This document shows positions 61,301 to 64,000 of a stretch of 64,000 nucleotides of DNA, one piece after another (the first letter of the stretch is position 1; each line of letters opens with the position of its first letter). The position numbers and the translations under genes were made by a program. Source of the DNA: Macropodus opercularis (Eukaryota > Chordata > Actinopteri > Anabantiformes > Osphronemidae); assembly GCA_030770545.1 (NCBI GenBank), contig CM061109.1, forward strand, positions 12,942,001 to 13,006,000, in the 5' to 3' direction. The notes beneath the pieces were generated by a model. That model was given only the letters and a program-made list of their open reading frames with translations. It was not told the origin of the DNA and did not search any database.

Positions 61301-64000
61301 GCACCAGGCAGCCAGTACACCAACCACAGCCTACACTTAAATCCCTTTGAACTTGTAATAAGATGACTTGTCACAATCCGAACACGATTTCACATCAACA
61401 GCTCTGTAATTTCCTGCAGACTGACAGTAAAAGAAATTAGCTGTTAGAGATTTCAGCACTTTATGAAACTTTACAAGCAGACTTTAATATTTACAAGGCT
61501 ACTAAAACCCTGGCAGGCCTTTCAGTTGTGACCTGCGCATTACTGACATACTGTGGTTAACGTTGAGGAAAGAAACAGAAAGCGCCTGTTCGACGGCTTG
61601 ATTTATCAGTTGGGTGGCTCCTTACATCACTTCAGTAAACCGCACACGTTGAGTGAAAACAAAATGCAATTGTTTTTACTGTACGTATTGAGACTGTGTG
61701 TGTAAAGGAGAGAGAGATTTTATTCACTATCAGCTATGAGTTCATTCAGGAGGGAAAGGCGTTGTGGGCGTTTAATCTCTTGGCTGCAGCTCTAGGAAAT
61801 AGAAGCAGTGGGGTGATGAGGTACTTCCTGTAGTGTTGTTCCTGTGTGTGCATGTTGAATGTTGAGCCCCTTAGAAATTGCCTTTGGTGTTGGTGAAAAG
61901 CTCCGCGGCCCCCTCACTGACAGTGGTATAACGTGAGACAGACGGTGTGTTATTTTCTGACTCAGATGTCTTGACCTGGCCAACTGGACAGGCCTGACTT
62001 TCAGCTCTGGCTTATCTCGTTGGCACAGCATTGGTCACTTCACACCCAGGGGTTTGATCGGCCACATTAGAGGCCAGACGGTCTGCAGCATTTGTAATGA
62101 TGTAGTTGTTACGGCGGAACATAAAGCTAAAGTTTGAATATCAGCGTGTTGCCACAAACATTTACCAAACGCAAAAATGTTGTGTCTGTTGGAACAAGCT
62201 CACTAGTTGGCCGTCAGGTTCGAGCTTTCTGAGCTCGCACTGTTTATGTCTTTGTATCATTTGGTACAAAGACCCACAGCTCCTGCTTGTTTACTACCTC
62301 ATTTTAATTTTCTGTCATAAAATGTTCGACCATTAAAAGAAAACACTTCTCTACACATCATCACTGCATCATGCTTCTGCTAAAGTAAAGCTACTCATGA
62401 CCTCAAATTAGGCAAACAAGCATAAAGAAGCAACTTGAAGGCATTAAAACAAATCTATTAAACTCACAAATGTAACACAAGCCTTTTTTCAGACTCAAGA
62501 GGTTTCACTAGTCCACAGTGAACCACCATTAAAACTTCTAGCAGGAAAGATACAGGTAACACCTACACACAGCCCGAGCCTGTTTGCTGACACAGTAAGC
62601 CTACACCCGTCACACAAAATAAATGTTCCGCCCAATAGAAAAGCAATTTTGCAATGCATCACTTTAAGTGAGTGGACCTCTGCGCTGCAACTGGTGTCTC
62701 TTAACCTTTCCTTAATTTGTCTTGTCTTGTTATGAGCTCTCAGGATCAACAACATCCTTTCACTATCCAGTTGTGAGTGCTCAGCCTGCACGGAGCTGGA
62801 CCACGTCGTGCTCAGCACGAGAGGATGAAACTGTGAGTTAAAGACGCTGCTGGAGTCTGGTTCTGCCGTATCGCTCCCTGCGAGTGTCCATGCAGCTGTT
62901 TCCTCTCTCATTTAGCCTCTGAAGATGTGCAGGGATACCGCATTGGCCCACATAGTGACTTCCTGTTGTCACAATGCCATCATTAGTGCTCTCAAATAAG
63001 AAGCTAATAAAGAGGAAGTTAATGCAACTTTCACTTGATTTACTGCCACCACCTTTCTGCAGCTCACCGAACATCAAACACTTGATTTCAACAAAGAGCT
63101 GATAAGGAAATGTTATCTCAGTGTGAAGGAGGCGGTGACCTCCCCTCTGGTTTGGAAGAGGTTGCAGGAAAATATTTGCAGCATTGTCTTAAAGACTACG
63201 TTGTGAAAGCCGAGTGTAACAATGAAAAGCTCATTTCATATAGCTGTGGGGCGTGAGGAGGAAACAAGTGCCTTTTCTTAAAGGAGTTAGCAGCCAACGC
63301 AGAATCACCCTGCGTTCTTCGGTTTCATTTGAGTATTTCAAAAATCAAGTGATATGCCCCAGGAGCGCAGCTTTGCCACATGCGTGGGACATCATCACTC
63401 TTGCTCAACAACCTGACACATATTTCTGTAGGATTGTCGCCACAAGAAGGAAGTTGTAAACCAGAAAGGCTCCCAGAGCAGGAAGCCGCCTTTCATTGTG
63501 GACAATGTCACCTTGAAACACGGTGGTCCTCAGTAGACCCTGCACAGAGCTCGCTCTAAGGCTGGGAACAATGTGTACCTGCCAAGACACGCGCTTTCCA
63601 CCTTCCTATCAGAAACCAGCGTCCAGCCCAGTATTTGCATTGGGAGAGCGAGTTCGGGAAGCTCGTGGAGAAATCTCTCGCTCTGCCTCGTGTGGCGTGG
63701 TTGCGTGCGACATGTTTCAGATTGGAAACTTTAATTTTTAGGACTTGTTTATGTTGTGTTTATTCCCTATCATTCCCTGGACACTCTGGTAACTCCAGCC
63801 CTTCATTAGGCCTTATTACACACACCACTCACCAACATCTGGCTTGGGGCTCCCACACTGGCTCATTTGCCAAGTTTTTTTTATTGCAGTCATATAGTTG
63901 GAGTTGTAAATGCCTGTGTGGCTCTGTATTGTTTTCTGGTGTGGGCAGCACAGAGAGGCATCATGAAGGAGGCACAAATTCAAAACTATTTTGAAGCTTT

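Larger units (their letters stand above)
52740..64000. other. gene-free 3' flank, part 4
   Basis: No coding exon that I can support; in particular no recognisable mtx2 exon. Simple repeats occur at 53668-53694 and 55066-55087. A possible regulatory element with a PBX/HOX site lies at about 55100-55335. Confidence 0.5.

Noticed and set aside
62495..62911. 138-residue minus-strand ORF
   Set aside because: No domain or family resemblance; mixed composition typical of a chance frame.

Overview
The window is the 3' half of a teleost HoxD cluster, best read as the hoxda (HoxD-alpha) copy of a ray-finned, probably percomorph, fish. Four Hox genes lie on the + strand in the order group 10, 9, 4, 3, with a mir-10b hairpin just upstream of the group 4 gene. 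That content (hoxd10a, hoxd9a, mir-10b, hoxd4a, hoxd3a, no hoxd8 and no hoxd1) is the known teleost hoxda arrangement. Assignment to HoxD rests on the proteins: the MSSSGTLSN start and ANW-type homeodomain flank of hoxd9a, the [23 protein letters not shown]-type start of hoxd4a, and the MQKATYY start and KLTHL end of hoxd3a.

Layout. 1-479 is the end of the hoxd10a intron and 480-754 its homeobox exon; hoxd10a exon 1 and any more 5' genes lie left of the window. hoxd9a is complete (2800-3352 and 3795-4039). From 4.9 to 14.3 kb there is no Hox exon; this is where tetrapods keep HOXD8. It holds two promoter-like modules without a recognised gene, a possible first exon with a good splice donor (about 9090-9201), and a canonical DR5 retinoic acid response element (12916-12932). 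mir-10b is at about 14338-14430, hoxd4a at 15379-16496, and hoxd3a coding exons at 25181-26533. Between hoxd4a and hoxd3a there are a CACGTG promoter-like block (about 19.5-19.8 kb), a PBX/HOX site (21437) and a 60-base exon-like segment with strong splice sites (23552-23611). That segment can splice to a strong acceptor at 25077-25078, just ahead of the hoxd3a start codon.

From about 27.5 to 64 kb I see no protein-coding gene: it looks like the 3' flanking regulatory landscape of the cluster, with scattered homeodomain-type motifs, microsatellites and two old repeat-like segments. mtx2, the usual 3' neighbour, was not recognised in it.

The genes act together as collinear anterior-posterior patterning transcription factors. 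mir-10b is probably made from the same transcriptional domain as hoxd4a and hoxd3a. The most interesting unexplained observation is that the putative 5' exons of hoxd3a keep one open reading frame across G|GT (phase 1) junctions, giving a possible small upstream protein that ends 61 bases before the hoxd3a ATG.
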